A stretch of DNA of 64,000 nucleotides from Bacteroidota bacterium (GCA_029567375.1 JAKQLB010000283.1:1-64000), one strand, 5' to 3'; shown: positions 9,052-18,404, counted from the first letter of the stretch. Made by a program: numbers and translations. Notes: a model not told the origin generated them from the sequence alone.

Positions 9052-9762
9052 ATGAAACCCATGTCAATTGCAGGGAGCCTGTTCATTCTCTCAATGCTCC
9101 TCTTGTCCGGGTGTACGGGAAATAAGGTGATTCCTCCTCCCGTACAGGAATCAGTATCTGCGGAAGGATCGACCATTTCTCTCCCCTCTCCCCGGATACA
9201 GAGCCAGACCTCGGTAGAAGCCGCCCTGCTCACACGCCGATCGGTTCGGACGTATAGCGATACTCCGCTCACGCTCCCGGAAGCCGGCCAACTGCTGTGG
9301 GCCGCCCAGGGAATATCGGACCCGAATGGGTTTCGGACCGCTCCCTCGGCCGGTGCCCTCTACCCCCTTGAGCTGTACCTTGTCGTAAAGAGTGTTGACC
9401 GTCTTTCCCCGGGAATCTATCACTATCTTCCCACCGATCATCAGCTCCGTCTCTTATCCGCGGGTGAGGTATCGGATCAACTGAGTGGTGCTGCTCTCCG
9501 GCAGTCTGCGGTGAAGAACGCTCCAGCAGTGATTGTTCTCTCCGCTGTTCCTGAACGGACAACGGCCAGGTATGGTGAACGGGGGATGCAGTATGTCTTC
9601 ATGGAGGCGGGGCATGCTGCCCAGAATGTCTGCCTCCAGGCAGTTGCCCTCGATCTCGGTACGGTGACCATCGGGGCGTTTGATGAGGATGAGGTCCGAA
9701 CAATTCTGAACCTGCCGGAACATGAAATTCCGCTCTACCTCCTTCCGGTCGGACGGCCTTGA
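9052..9762 (+). CDS. Exported SagB-type nitroreductase-family lipoprotein
   Basis: 236 residues. The first 22 are a lipoprotein signal with lipobox LLSGC. The rest is a nitroreductase fold of the SagB/ThcOx group: LLTRRSVRTYSDTPLTLPEA, LLWAAQGIS, RTAPSAGALYPLELYLVV, and a C-terminal EIPLYLLPVGRP. These proteins bind FMN between two subunits; SagB relatives oxidise azolines in peptide toxins, but free-standing members act on unknown substrates. Export of an FMN enzyme is unusual, although related archaeal and bacterial lipoprotein forms exist. No cyclodehydratase or precursor peptide gene is nearby. Confidence 0.85.
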   Translation: MKPMSIAGSLFILSMLLLSGCTGNKVIPPPVQESVSAEGSTISLPSPRIQSQTSVEAALLTRRSVRTYSDTPLTLPEAGQLLWAAQGISDPNGFRTAPSAGALYPLELYLVVKSVDRLSPGIYHYLPTDHQLRLLSAGEVSDQLSGAALRQSAVKNAPAVIVLSAVPERTTARYGERGMQYVFMEAGHAAQNVCLQAVALDLGTVTIGAFDEDEVRTILNLPEHEIPLYLLPVGRP

Positions 9763-9898
9763 TAGGAACGTATCCCTTGCAGGAGCACCTTTCAGGAACC
9801 TCGAGGAACCTCATCGCAGATGGGATCGGATAGGATGCACACGCACGATCTCTTTTTTCAGCACGATGGAGGGGGCGAGGGCTTCTGTACGTATCATC

Positions 9899-11596
9899 TC
9901 AGGGATGCTGCTCTTCCCTTCTGACCTTCGCTGCCTCCCGTTCGCGAAGCTCATTCCTCCGTATCTTTCCCGAATGGGTCTTTGGGAGGGATTCCACAAA
10001 TTCGATTGCCCGGGGGTACTTGTAAGGGGCAGTTACCCTCTTCACATGCTCCTGCAGGTCAGCCACGAGCCAGGGGGAGGGTTGGACACCGGGTTTGAGT
10101 ACCACAAAGGCTTTCACGATCAGCCCCCGGATGGGATCAGGGGAACCCACCACCGCTGCCTCCGCAACCGCGGGATGCTCAAGCAGGGCACTCTCGACCT
10201 CAAACGGCCCGATGCGATACCCTGACGCCTTGATGACATCGTCATCCCGCCCGATGTACCAGAAATTGCCGTCTTCGTCCATGGCTGCCTTGTCATCGGT
10301 ATAATACCAGCCTTTCACAAAGGACTTCCGGTTGGCAGCCTCGTTCTCAATATATCCTGAGAACAACCCGACCGGCCGGGGATTGACGGAGATCGCTATC
10401 CTTCCTTCGCGGTTCGTGCCCACCGGGTTACCATGCCGGTCATGGAGTTCGATGTGCCAGCCGGGAGCAGGGGTTCCCATGGACCCGGGAGGGCTTTCGT
10501 GGCCGGGGAATGCACCGATACAGAGCACGGTCTCTGTCTGGCCATACCCCTCGTAGATCAGGAGGCCGGTCTTCTCTTTCCAGACCCGGATCACCTCGGG
10601 GTTCAGGGGTTCACCGGCGCTCACGCAGTGGCGGAGCCGTGAGAGGTGGTACTGCGAGAGGTCCAAGAGGATGAGCATCCGGTAGATGGTGGGCGGGCAG
10701 CAGAAGGTGGTGATCCCATACTGCTCAAGGAGCGGGGGTATCTCTGCTGCATCGAATTTTCCCCGGATATCATACACAAAGACGGCTGCCCCCTCGATCC
10801 ACTGGCCAAACAGGTTCCCCCACGCACTCTTTGCCCAGCCGGTATCAGCGATGGTGAAATGGAGATCGGATGGGTTCAGGTCCTGCCATAACCGTGCAGT
10901 GACACGATGGCCGAGCGGGTAGCGGTTATCATGGAGCACCATCTTGGGGTTGCCGGTGGTTCCCGACGTGAAGAAGATCAGGAAGGGGTCGGAAGAACGA
11001 GTCTTTCCTGCCGGCAGGGGTCTTTCTTGCTCCGGTGAATCGGTGGTGGTATCAGGAGGATAGCTGATCCAGCCGGGGAGGGTACCCTGTACCACCATAC
11101 AGACTGGTTTTGATGGTTCCTCTTTGAGGGCTTCCTGTACCTTAGGTGCGTTCTCCTGATCGGTGATGACCAGCGCAAACCTGCCTATTTTGAGACGGTA
11201 GGCGATGTCATGGGGGGTCAGCAGGGTCGGCGCGGGAGTGAAGACTGCCCCGAGCTTGATCAGGGCAACCACGAGGATCCACCATTCCGGGATCCGCGGG
11301 AGCATCAGAAAGACCCGGTCCCCTCGTGAGATCGTACCGTCCTGCAGGAACCGTGCCGCCCGATCGGATTCCTGTTTCATATCCCGGAACGTATATCGCC
11401 GCTCCTCCCCGTGCTGGTTCACCCAGAGCAACGCCAGCTTGTCCGGCTCTTGTTCTGCCCATGCATCAACGACATCGTACCCGAAGTTGTACCATTCGGG
11501 GACCTCTATCGCGAAGTTCTTCAGACGGTCCTCGTGGGGTTCTGGACCGGGGAGGGTCCCGGGAGACCTGGGCGGCATATATGCTCGTAGTATCAC
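9899..11596 (-). CDS. AMP-forming acyl-CoA synthetase (medium-chain type)
   Basis: 565 residues, an ANL-superfamily ligase that activates a carboxylic acid with ATP to an acyl-adenylate and then to acyl-CoA. The phosphate loop FFTSGTTGNPKMV lies at about 208-220, YEGYGQTETVLC near 360, the hinge YIGRDDDVIKASGYRIGPFE near 450-470, and the catalytic lysine in PKTHSGKIRRNEL near 545. The layout follows medium-chain/acetyl-CoA synthetases. The start is GTG at 11596 or ATG at 11578; neither has an obvious binding site. In methanogens such enzymes handle organic acids or their salvage; the substrate is not readable. Confidence 0.92.
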   Translation of the reverse strand: MILRAYMPPRSPGTLPGPEPHEDRLKNFAIEVPEWYNFGYDVVDAWAEQEPDKLALLWVNQHGEERRYTFRDMKQESDRAARFLQDGTISRGDRVFLMLPRIPEWWILVVALIKLGAVFTPAPTLLTPHDIAYRLKIGRFALVITDQENAPKVQEALKEEPSKPVCMVVQGTLPGWISYPPDTTTDSPEQERPLPAGKTRSSDPFLIFFTSGTTGNPKMVLHDNRYPLGHRVTARLWQDLNPSDLHFTIADTGWAKSAWGNLFGQWIEGAAVFVYDIRGKFDAAEIPPLLEQYGITTFCCPPTIYRMLILLDLSQYHLSRLRHCVSAGEPLNPEVIRVWKEKTGLLIYEGYGQTETVLCIGAFPGHESPPGSMGTPAPGWHIELHDRHGNPVGTNREGRIAISVNPRPVGLFSGYIENEAANRKSFVKGWYYTDDKAAMDEDGNFWYIGRDDDVIKASGYRIGPFEVESALLEHPAVAEAAVVGSPDPIRGLIVKAFVVLKPGVQPSPWLVADLQEHVKRVTAPYKYPRAIEFVESLPKTHSGKIRRNELREREAAKVRREEQHP

Positions 11597-11657
11597 CCGG
11601 AGCTACTTGAAGATGACAGATGGGTATCCCGACATCGCTTCCAAAAACCCGCTCTGT

Positions 11658-12284
11658 TCACTTCTCCATGAATGCACAGTTCGCGACATGATCACCCCAT
11701 TTTCCCCGGATGGTAACCGCCCGGAGTGCAAGGATCGTAAAGGAAGGCGCGAACAGGTCCCGCAGTTCCTCTTCCGAAGAGAAGTAGAGCACCGTCCCGA
11801 TCTGCGTCGTCCGGTATTTCCCGGAACCGCCAAACTGGGGGTCGTTTTCGTGAAAACAGACCGAGAGATACCTGGCGCCGGGCCGAAGCAGCCGGACGAC
11901 ATTTGCAACGTACCGGGGACGGTCCCCAGGGAAAATATGGTGGAGGAGCTCCCAGTCAAACGCAAAGTCAAAGGGACCCTTCACTTCAGGAAGGTTACCA
12001 AGAACGTCGGCAACGACGAAGGTGCACCGGACTCCGTCTCTCCTGGCATTTTCTCGGGCAAGATCGATCGCCGAAGGGGAGATATCGATGCCGGTGACAT
12101 CGAATCCCTGCTTTGCAAGCCAGACGGCATAATTGCCGGCACCACAGCCTAATTCGATCGTCTTGCAGGGGACGAGCCTTCTGTTCCGGACCAGCCGGAC
12201 GAGGATGTCAGGAGGTGTCTCGATGTTCCACGGGATCTTCTCAGGAGGTATCTTCCGGTAAATCTCTTCCATCTCGACAGGCAT
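11658..12284 (-). CDS. Class I SAM-dependent methyltransferase
   Basis: 208 residues with a Rossmann methyltransferase core: motif I IELGCGAGNYAVWLAKQGF near 43-61, acidic loop VTGIDISPSAIDLARE, motif with CTFVVADVLGNLPE and motif IV region FDFAFDWELLHHI. The C-terminal half with FHENDPQFGGSGKYRTTQIG resembles the TehB/thiopurine-like group. The target is unknown. It lies 62 bases before the synthetase gene on the same strand, so both may be co-transcribed. Confidence 0.88.
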   Translation of the reverse strand: MPVEMEEIYRKIPPEKIPWNIETPPDILVRLVRNRRLVPCKTIELGCGAGNYAVWLAKQGFDVTGIDISPSAIDLARENARRDGVRCTFVVADVLGNLPEVKGPFDFAFDWELLHHIFPGDRPRYVANVVRLLRPGARYLSVCFHENDPQFGGSGKYRTTQIGTVLYFSSEEELRDLFAPSFTILALRAVTIRGKWGDHVANCAFMEK

Positions 12285-12380
12285 ACGTACGAACCCATTA
12301 CCGCGTGTGTGGGAAAGAAGAAGGGAAAAAGTACTCCATCACCAGTGATGGCTGGCCAGCTGTTCCGGGCATGCCTGTCA

Positions 12381-12622
12381 TCACCGTATCCCAAAGCCGC
12401 GGAACTCCCCCTTGACAGGCTCTTCGTGATATCCAGGGTGGCGAGGCGGATAACGGGATCGCAATCGGCCCGGTTCAGGTTCAAAAATGTTTCAAGCGGA
12501 TCGTCCTCCCCTTCGGCAACGATCAGGACCGAACCGTCGGAGAGATTGCTGATAAATCCTGTTATTCCGGTCTCTGCCGCACAGTCAGCAACATACTACC
12601 AAAAACAATCTCCTCAACCGGT
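12381..12622 (-). pseudogene. Decayed acylphosphatase
   Basis: The minus strand encodes the diagnostic acylphosphatase second half: ETGITGFISNLSDGSVLIVA, then EGEDDPLETF and DPVIRLATLDIT. After a shift of one frame the family ending EPVKGEFRGFGIR runs to a stop at 12381-12383. The N-terminal half, where the catalytic arginine loop should be, is damaged by a stop (around 12600-12615) and has no usable start. It is therefore a remnant of an enzyme that hydrolyses acyl phosphates. Confidence 0.75.
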
Positions 12623-12658
12623 GACGGGGAGAACGAATGGGGCGGCGGATGTTCTCCA

Positions 12659-12795
12659 TCAGATGATATCTATAGCAATCAGCTCTTCGATCTCCTCTTC
12701 TTCCTCATCTTCCGCTCTTCGTCGTTCTTTTGCGGACCGGGGAGCAGCATCCGGGGTAAAGAGTGCCTTCAGCCAGTCGATTAATCCGATAGCTC
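12659..12795 (-). CDS. Possible small acidic protein without a normal start
   Basis: Minus-strand frame with GLIDWLKALFTPDAAPRSAK, then an Arg/Glu-rich helix ending EELIAIDII. The amphipathic start and the acidic run look coding. However, a TGA lies just before it and the only ATG nearby is in another frame, so either the start is ATC/ATA or one frameshift has broken it. It follows the zinc-ribbon gene by about ten bases on the same strand. Function unknown. Confidence 0.3.
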
Positions 12796-12804
12796 ATCCC
12801 ACCC

Positions 12805-12969
12805 TTACCTTTTGATCGGCTCTCTGGGGTTTATTCTTATGCTCGATCCGCAGCGGGGGCATTGAATGCGAACCGGTCTCCTCGATGTCGGGATGAGGGC
12901 TAGTTTTGTGCCCATGTACGTCCACTCATGACTGCATCGCTTGCAGGTTACCCGTATGCTTGTCAACAC
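12805..12969 (-). CDS. Small zinc-ribbon protein, 54 aa
   Basis: Frame opened by GTG at 12967-12969 directly after a stop in the same frame. It has two zinc knuckles, VTCKRCSHEW and IQCPRCGSSIRI, 29 residues apart, with a basic linker (TSRRPVR) between. This is the standard four-cysteine zinc-ribbon plan, so it probably binds one zinc and perhaps nucleic acid or a protein partner. Start codon choice (GTG or the adjacent TTG) is uncertain because there is no strong binding site. Confidence 0.65.
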   Translation of the reverse strand: MLTSIRVTCKRCSHEWTYMGTKLALIPTSRRPVRIQCPRCGSSIRINPREPIKR

Positions 12970-12984
12970 TCTCAGTCACCATCC

Positions 12985-13088
12985 GTGTCGAATATAAGAG
13001 AGAAGCCGGTCCATCAGCACCTGGACCGGCCAGGCATTTACCGCAATTCCGCGGGCGTGTCATCACCTCATGCTGTCCGGTAAGGTGA
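12985..13088 (+). pseudogene. Remnant of the small zinc-finger gene found at 27958
   Basis: The DNA aligns with the 3' half of the intact gene at 27958-28128: shared blocks include GAGAAGCC/GGGAGGCC, GACYGGCCA, AATTCCGCGGGC and TGTCCGRTAAGGTG. It has small gaps that break the frame, and the CFRCG-encoding 5' half is missing. It overlaps no other gene and ends at the same relative stop. Confidence 0.5.
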
Positions 13089-13212
13089 GACAGAGGGACA
13101 GTCTCTTTTGGAAGGGATAAGCTGAGGCTGTGCGAGAGGTGAAAGTGAGGAGGAGAATGAGGGAGGGAGCACAGTGAAGAGGACGGCATGCAGGGGAAGA
13201 ACCTTTTTTGGA

Positions 13213-14241
13213 TCACAGGCCCGACTCTGCAAGAAATCCGGAGAGAAGGTCGGCGATCTGGGTGTTGTTGAGATCCGAGAAGGGGAAGTGCGTGTTGCCG
13301 CAAATGCCGATATCGGGCAGGTGAACAAGACGGGCCTGACCTCCCTTCCGGTTTACCGCTTCCACCCAGCGTCGTGCCATTGCAAGACGGACACGCCAGC
13401 TGTCCTGGCCCGGATTGGCCGAGGGCTGTTCCGGGATGTTGTCGCCGTAATAGAGAACGATCGGGATCGTTGTCAACTGCAGGAAATCCCGCAGGGGTAC
13501 CCCGGACGCTTCGAGTGTTCCCCCTGAGCTCGGCATGGGGGACGGAATTTCCCCGTCAGGGAAGACAAAACCGCTCCCCGGCTCGTACGAAACGACGGCA
13601 CGGACATTCCGGCTCCTGATGGCCGTGATCCACCCCGGGCCCCCTCCCTGGGAGTGGGTGACGAGCACTCCCGGGCCGATCCTCCCGAATACTGCCACGA
13701 CCGCATCCGCGATAAGACCGGCATCGAAGGGGCCGGTGTCCGGGGTTATCTGGCGGAAGAACTGGTTGAGGGATTCCGCGTCGCGGGGGAACCGGACACC
13801 CGGGAAGAAGTCCGGCCAGATGCCGAGCCGGAACAGGGAAAACCAGTACTGATCATCGGGTGTTGCGGGAATGACACCGGGCAGCGTGCTCTGCCCTGCA
13901 CCGCCCCGCCGGGGCTGATCGATGAGGTATACGGGAAATCCCCTCCGCAGGAAGATGCTCTGGAACCCTTCCCGTCCATCAGGTGTGCTCCCCCAGCATC
14001 TCGAGAACTGCCCGGCACCATGCAGAAACACGAGCGGGATATGTGATGTGTGGGAGGGGATCTGATATTGTACATACGCATGATCCCCGTGAAGTGTCTG
14101 CCCGTCCGGTGTCCTTTTCAAAGGATCGAACCTGCCGGGATGTTGTATCACCGATCCACCGATTGCAAAACTTCCCTGATCCCTGATACGGATCGGTTCG
14201 GACCGAGCACCCGAATCTCCTGGTGTTACCGGCTTTCGCAT
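13213..14241 (-). CDS. Alpha/beta-fold hydrolase
   Basis: 342 residues. Motifs in order: the oxyanion region PLVFLHGAGQFSRCW near 70-85, YLIDQPRRGGAGQS, the nucleophile elbow VLVTHSQGGGPGW (Ser in the S-x-G setting, near 203), an acid candidate in LYYGDNIPE and the histidine in GICGNTHFPFSDLNN near 315. It resembles bacterial esterase-like hydrolases with an inserted cap. No signal peptide is clear. The substrate is unknown. The ATG at 14241 follows a GGGGGTGATC binding site. Confidence 0.85.
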   Translation of the reverse strand: MRKPVTPGDSGARSEPIRIRDQGSFAIGGSVIQHPGRFDPLKRTPDGQTLHGDHAYVQYQIPSHTSHIPLVFLHGAGQFSRCWGSTPDGREGFQSIFLRRGFPVYLIDQPRRGGAGQSTLPGVIPATPDDQYWFSLFRLGIWPDFFPGVRFPRDAESLNQFFRQITPDTGPFDAGLIADAVVAVFGRIGPGVLVTHSQGGGPGWITAIRSRNVRAVVSYEPGSGFVFPDGEIPSPMPSSGGTLEASGVPLRDFLQLTTIPIVLYYGDNIPEQPSANPGQDSWRVRLAMARRWVEAVNRKGGQARLVHLPDIGICGNTHFPFSDLNNTQIADLLSGFLAESGL

Positions 14242-14334
14242 ATGATCACCCCCGGATATTCTCTGTCCGGAAGCTGTTTCGGGAGACTTTGCTGCGGGAG
14301 GGTATTAATATTCAGGTGCATATTCCGGTACTCT

Positions 14335-14493
14335 ATGAACAAAATCCTGTTTCTTGCCGGGTTATGTATCGCCTTGGTGGCGGCTGCACTCCTTTTTTTT
14401 GGTCTCATTGAGCCTGGACCTGCCGCAGTGATCGGGATCGTGGGAATCGGGCTGATTGGTGCATCCGGGGTATCGAACATCAAGAGGCTGTGA
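14335..14493 (+). CDS. Small two-helix membrane protein, 52 aa
   Basis: Starts MNKILFLAGLCIALVAAALL and continues with a Gly/Pro turn (FGLIEPGPA) and a second hydrophobic helix VIGIVGIGLIGASGV, ending with a basic tail NIKRL. That is a helical hairpin with both ends likely cytoplasmic. A near copy is encoded at 21732-21881 with the same turn and tail, which supports a real gene. Function unknown. Confidence 0.7.
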   Translation: MNKILFLAGLCIALVAAALLFFGLIEPGPAAVIGIVGIGLIGASGVSNIKRL

Positions 14494-14550
14494 AGAGAGG
14501 GGGGAGGGGCTCGAAGGGATCATACGGTAAAAAAATTTTACGGTTCTTAA

Positions 14551-15012
14551 TCAGATATTCCCTTCATTAACCCATTTTTGAAATTGTTGCATTGTTAAAA
14601 CTTCGAGCAGATTCTCTCCCCTCTGATTGGCAAGCCAATCCACTGCACCTTTTTTAAAACCCCCACCATCAATGACAATCATCGCTGGAGAGGGGTATCT
14701 TTCATTTATATTCGCCACAAGATATGGAAACTTTTCATCAACAGAACCACCTATCTGTTGCCACTTTGATTCTATAATTAAGCACTGTGGCCATTTTTCT
14801 GGGTGATAAAGTACAAAATCACTCTTCATAGCAGAGCCATATATGCTTTCGCATACTTCCAATTGCTTTGTATATATTGTCTGATCGAGAAAAGTTGTTT
14901 TTTTAAAGTCCTTTTTCTTAATATAGGTATAATTGCAATCGATTAGCAGGTTTTCGATAAATGCTTCCAGCCGTTTTCCAGTTCTTGTAGCTTTTTTTCC
15001 ACCTTGTTCCAT
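14551..15012 (-). CDS. Type II restriction endonuclease (PD-(D/E)XK type)
   Basis: About 153 residues from the ATG at 15012; a TTG at 15024 would extend it into the methylase gene. The core is a nuclease motif: KSDFVLYHP supplies the acidic residue and LIIESKWQQIGGSVDEKFPY supplies the E-x-K, with a following helix. An N-terminal helix with TGKRLEAFIENLL is typical of this fold. It follows the adenine methylase by one base on the same strand, the normal layout of a restriction-modification pair. The site cut is unknown. Composition is AT-rich compared with both flanks. Confidence 0.75.
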   Translation of the reverse strand: MEQGGKKATRTGKRLEAFIENLLIDCNYTYIKKKDFKKTTFLDQTIYTKQLEVCESIYGSAMKSDFVLYHPEKWPQCLIIESKWQQIGGSVDEKFPYLVANINERYPSPAMIVIDGGGFKKGAVDWLANQRGENLLEVLTMQQFQKWVNEGNI

Positions 15013-15013
15013 A

Positions 15014-15937
15014 TTAACGATCAATATTTTTTTGAGGTTTATATGTTGTGATTAAAAGTTCTTCAACTGGATTTCTTTTATCCTTTTTACAATTTACAAA
15101 TCGCGGAGCTCTTACAACCTGTTTATAGAATGGCCGTCCTTTATAAATATCCTGGATAAAATCAGCATTGGAGTTTGAAAGCATAACTTTTACACCCTTT
15201 TTATGGAGAGTAATAGCAAAATCTTTCAATCTTACTTGATCTTGCTCTGTGAAGTCTGCTTGAGTATATTTGGTGAAGTTTATTACATCGGTCGGATGAT
15301 ACGGAGGGTCAAAATATACAAAATCCCCGGACTTTGGATTGATACTATCGAACTCATGACATTCAAGTGTCACGTTTTTTAGAGCGGCACTACATGTTAA
15401 AATATTATTTTCATCCACTATTCTAGGATTTTTATAAGTTCCCATGGGCACATTGAATTTCCCACTTTTATTAACGCGGTATAATCCATTATAACAGGTT
15501 TTATTCAAATATATCAATCGAGCAGCGAGTTCATACGGATCATCGGGTTGTTGCTGGCGTATATCGTAATAATATTCCTTATTGTGATGGACTTCGTGGT
15601 TTTTTAATAACTCAATCAGTCGTTTTGGGTCTTTTTTAATCGCCGTGTAAGTTATCATTAATTCTGGATTGTTATCCGAAAGATACGCCTTCGAGAGTCT
15701 TTGATGAAAACCAAAGAATAATGCACCACCACCCACGAACGGCTCATAATAACTGTTGATTCTATTGGGCATATTTGCAAGAAGTATTTTTAATAAACAT
15801 CTTTTTCCTCCAGCCCATTTTACAAAAGGATATGGCTCATCTGAATCAGAATAATTATCAATATCACCACAATCTAACTCATCATCATCGCTAATTTGAG
15901 AAAATAATCTTTTTTGTATGTATACTAGCTCAGACAT
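15014..15937 (-). CDS. D12-class DNA adenine N6-methyltransferase (Dam family)
   Basis: 307 residues. The SAM motif PYPFVKWAGGKRCLLKIL is near 36-53, followed by YYEPFVGGGALFFGF, LSDNNPELMITY, the conserved LIYLNKTCYNGLYRVN and the catalytic motif FVYFDPPYHP near 210. This is the Dam/DpnM family; members methylate GATC or related palindromes. It should protect host DNA against the nuclease encoded directly downstream. Low GC suggests recent transfer. Confidence 0.93.
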   Translation of the reverse strand: MSELVYIQKRLFSQISDDDELDCGDIDNYSDSDEPYPFVKWAGGKRCLLKILLANMPNRINSYYEPFVGGGALFFGFHQRLSKAYLSDNNPELMITYTAIKKDPKRLIELLKNHEVHHNKEYYYDIRQQQPDDPYELAARLIYLNKTCYNGLYRVNKSGKFNVPMGTYKNPRIVDENNILTCSAALKNVTLECHEFDSINPKSGDFVYFDPPYHPTDVINFTKYTQADFTEQDQVRLKDFAITLHKKGVKVMLSNSNADFIQDIYKGRPFYKQVVRAPRFVNCKKDKRNPVEELLITTYKPQKNIDR

Positions 15938-15962
15938 AAGCCGATCCTTTAAACAATTTTTT

Positions 15963-15974
15963 GTTATTTATACA
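15963..15974 (-). promoter_or_regulatory. Archaeal TATA box for the restriction-modification operon
   Basis: On the minus strand GTATAAATAAC lies about 27 bases before the methylase ATG at 15937. That predicts transcription start within a few bases of the coding start and a nearly leaderless mRNA, although GGAT just before the ATG could still bind the ribosome. Confidence 0.5.
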
Positions 15975-16568
15975 TGTGGCCATCGTTTGAAAATATTTCC
16001 ATATTAAGTCCAAGGATCGCATTTCTTTTTCCTTTCTCTGTAAACTCATTCTATTCCGGTCTAAAAATTAATTTATTATTTTATTAATTAGCGGCACATG
16101 GTATGAAAGTGTCTACCTACAATAAGAAAATGAACTTTAAACAATTCCATTAGGAGGGAGGTCATCTGGCATGTCTCTTTTTGGATCGAGTAACTGGGTC
16201 TTGCCGCCAGCCCATTTCAAAAAAGGTTTTGCGGAGGAGGTGCCCATGCCGATCGTCCCTGGTTATCCTTTGGTTGTGCAAGGATATGAAGAGGGGGTTA
16301 TGAGGTGCATTCTCGCTTTTCCTTTACCAGCAGTGAATAATAGGAGATCTGGAATCACGATACGCTTCCCACTTGTCTGGGGGTTCCTGAACCTGGCAAT
16401 GCTGCAGCTGATACCGTACAGGGTGAAGAAAATACCGGTAAAACCCTCAGTCTGTCGTGAAGATCGAGGCCCTTTACAGAACGCTCTTTCCAATAATCAT
16501 CCCGGGCACAACCCTCATGCCTGGGGGTGGATCATGCCTTATGGGCAATGGTTTTTTATAAAACCTCC

Positions 16569-18404
16569 ATGAAGGATATACTTGTGGATTATATGAAGGG
16601 TACCATATTTTATCCCATCATTTTGGTCATCTTCACAATTTTCATCATTTCTTCTCTCGTCATCCCGGTTGCTGCCCAGACAGATGAAAGTCTGGATGCA
16701 ATACCCTCTTCTGCTCTCGATGATGTTCAGGTGCAAGATGCTCAGGAAATCATCCCGACGATTACAACAACCTCATCCGCTGGAGCGACAACAGACAGCA
16801 CCAGCAATGGCATCCAGGTATCCGTCATTTATAACGGCACATGGAAAGGGACGATTGGTGTTGATGAGTATACCAAGGAAATATCAGGATCAGGGAAGAC
16901 ATGGGTTGCAATAAACGAAAATGACCTGGGGGAGAACCGGACCCTTACCATATCCGCGACAAAGGAGGACGACTCTACCGATCTGCTGACCGTATCTATC
17001 TTGCAGAACGAAAAGGAATTATCAAACGGGTCCACCAGTGCAGCGAACGGTACCGCTTCGGCATCATACCTTTTTCCCACCCCCGATCAGGACAGCCCCT
17101 ACTGGGCACCCTTATTATTTGCAATCTGCGTTGTGATCTCAGGTTTACCATTTCTATTTGTAAAATTTAATAAAACAACAAGCAAGATTGATGATAATAT
17201 AGACGTCAACTTCGAGAGAATTGCCGAAAAGAGCACAAATCAACTCCAAAAAACCTATGAAGCTCCAGAAATAAAAGATGAAAAGAAAAAAGTATCTTCT
17301 TATTATAGTCGTATTTATGATACCCAGAATGCAAGGATCGCCCTTCTTTTCAAGAATTTATTGAGGAGTACGTTACATCAGCTCGAAAATGGTTATCTCA
17401 TGACAATGGGGATGTATGTCGCCACATTCCTCCTTGGTGTTGTCCTCATCGTTATTGGTCTCTACATGGCTGTCGTCCAACAGGAAAGCCTTTTTGCGCT
17501 CCTCTTCACGAGCGTAGGAGGACTGGATATCCTCCTCTTCTTCTTCAATGATCCTCCGGCAAAAATTGAACAGAGCAGGAACAATTTTGCTGCATTTATT
17601 GCTCCTTATTATGCATGGCATATCGAGACAGTGAACCGCCACGATCTGCTCAGTCGTTACCGGATAGACATGGCTCCTGATGATAATCCGGCCCCTGGTG
17701 CAAAAAATCCCCCTCCTAAAAATCCAGTCGGAACCCCGACCGATACCGAACTCCAAAAGAGAGATGAGAACGACAAGAAGATGAAGGAGATCGATGAGAA
17801 GAAGCTGACACAACCGGATAAAGAAAAGATCTGGGATGAACTTCTCAAGATAGAAAAAAAGCAGGGAACCCCGACTGATACCGATCTCCAAAAGATCCTC
17901 CAACAATTGAAAACTGAGATTTTAGATGAGATCAACAAGAAAATAAAGGAGATCGATAAGAAGAAGTTGGAACAACCGGAGAGAAAAAAGATCTGGGATG
18001 AAATTTTCGAGATGGAAAAAACACAGTCAAGGGCTCTCTTGGAAGATACCTACCAGTTCTTGGAGATGATGGGTAAGATCACCCCGTTACAGTCAATTGT
18101 CCACCAGACTCAAAAGGAGTCCTCAGAACCTGAAAAATCCACCCCCCTGAATCTTACATCGATAGATCCGAACTGGAAGAATGCAGGTGAAGGAGACTTC
18201 GAGTTAGTGGTAACCGGGACCGGGTTTGTGGAAGGATCTATAGTGAGGTTTGCCGGTAGTGATCGGACACCTAAATCTACAAGTTCGACAAAGCTGACCG
18301 TCACGATTGAGAAAGCTTTAATTGCAGTTGCAACAACGACGAACGTAATAGTCGTTAATCCTGGTGATAAAAGATCGAATGAGATGACCTTCACCGTCAA
18401 GTAA
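16569..18404 (+). CDS. Membrane-anchored surface protein with C-terminal TIG/IPT domain
   Basis: About 611 residues from the ATG at 16569. Order: signal/anchor helix (IFYPIILVIFTIFIISSLV), a small extracytoplasmic beta domain around NGIQVSVIYNGTWKGTIGV, a second membrane helix (WAPLLFAICVVISGLPFLF), and a cytoplasmic helical part. A third hydrophobic hairpin follows (GMYVATFLLGVVLIVIGLYM with LLFTSVGGLDILLFFF), then a Lys/Glu-rich coiled coil containing two repeats with GTPTDT.LQK. The last 90 residues are an IPT/TIG-like beta sandwich with FELVVTGTGFVEGSIVRFAG. The coiled-coil repeats suggest recent internal duplication. Role unknown; possibly signal transmission or anchoring. Confidence 0.75.
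   Translation: MKDILVDYMKGTIFYPIILVIFTIFIISSLVIPVAAQTDESLDAIPSSALDDVQVQDAQEIIPTITTTSSAGATTDSTSNGIQVSVIYNGTWKGTIGVDEYTKEISGSGKTWVAINENDLGENRTLTISATKEDDSTDLLTVSILQNEKELSNGSTSAANGTASASYLFPTPDQDSPYWAPLLFAICVVISGLPFLFVKFNKTTSKIDDNIDVNFERIAEKSTNQLQKTYEAPEIKDEKKKVSSYYSRIYDTQNARIALLFKNLLRSTLHQLENGYLMTMGMYVATFLLGVVLIVIGLYMAVVQQESLFALLFTSVGGLDILLFFFNDPPAKIEQSRNNFAAFIAPYYAWHIETVNRHDLLSRYRIDMAPDDNPAPGAKNPPPKNPVGTPTDTELQKRDENDKKMKEIDEKKLTQPDKEKIWDELLKIEKKQGTPTDTDLQKILQQLKTEILDEINKKIKEIDKKKLEQPERKKIWDEIFEMEKTQSRALLEDTYQFLEMMGKITPLQSIVHQTQKESSEPEKSTPLNLTSIDPNWKNAGEGDFELVVTGTGFVEGSIVRFAGSDRTPKSTSSTKLTVTIEKALIAVATTTNVIVVNPGDKRSNEMTFTVK

Noticed and set aside
16171-16572. 133-residue frame before the TIG protein
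   Set aside because: AGGAGGGAGG precedes it, but spacing is too long and composition (Trp/Pro/His clusters, no pattern) is like random sequence.
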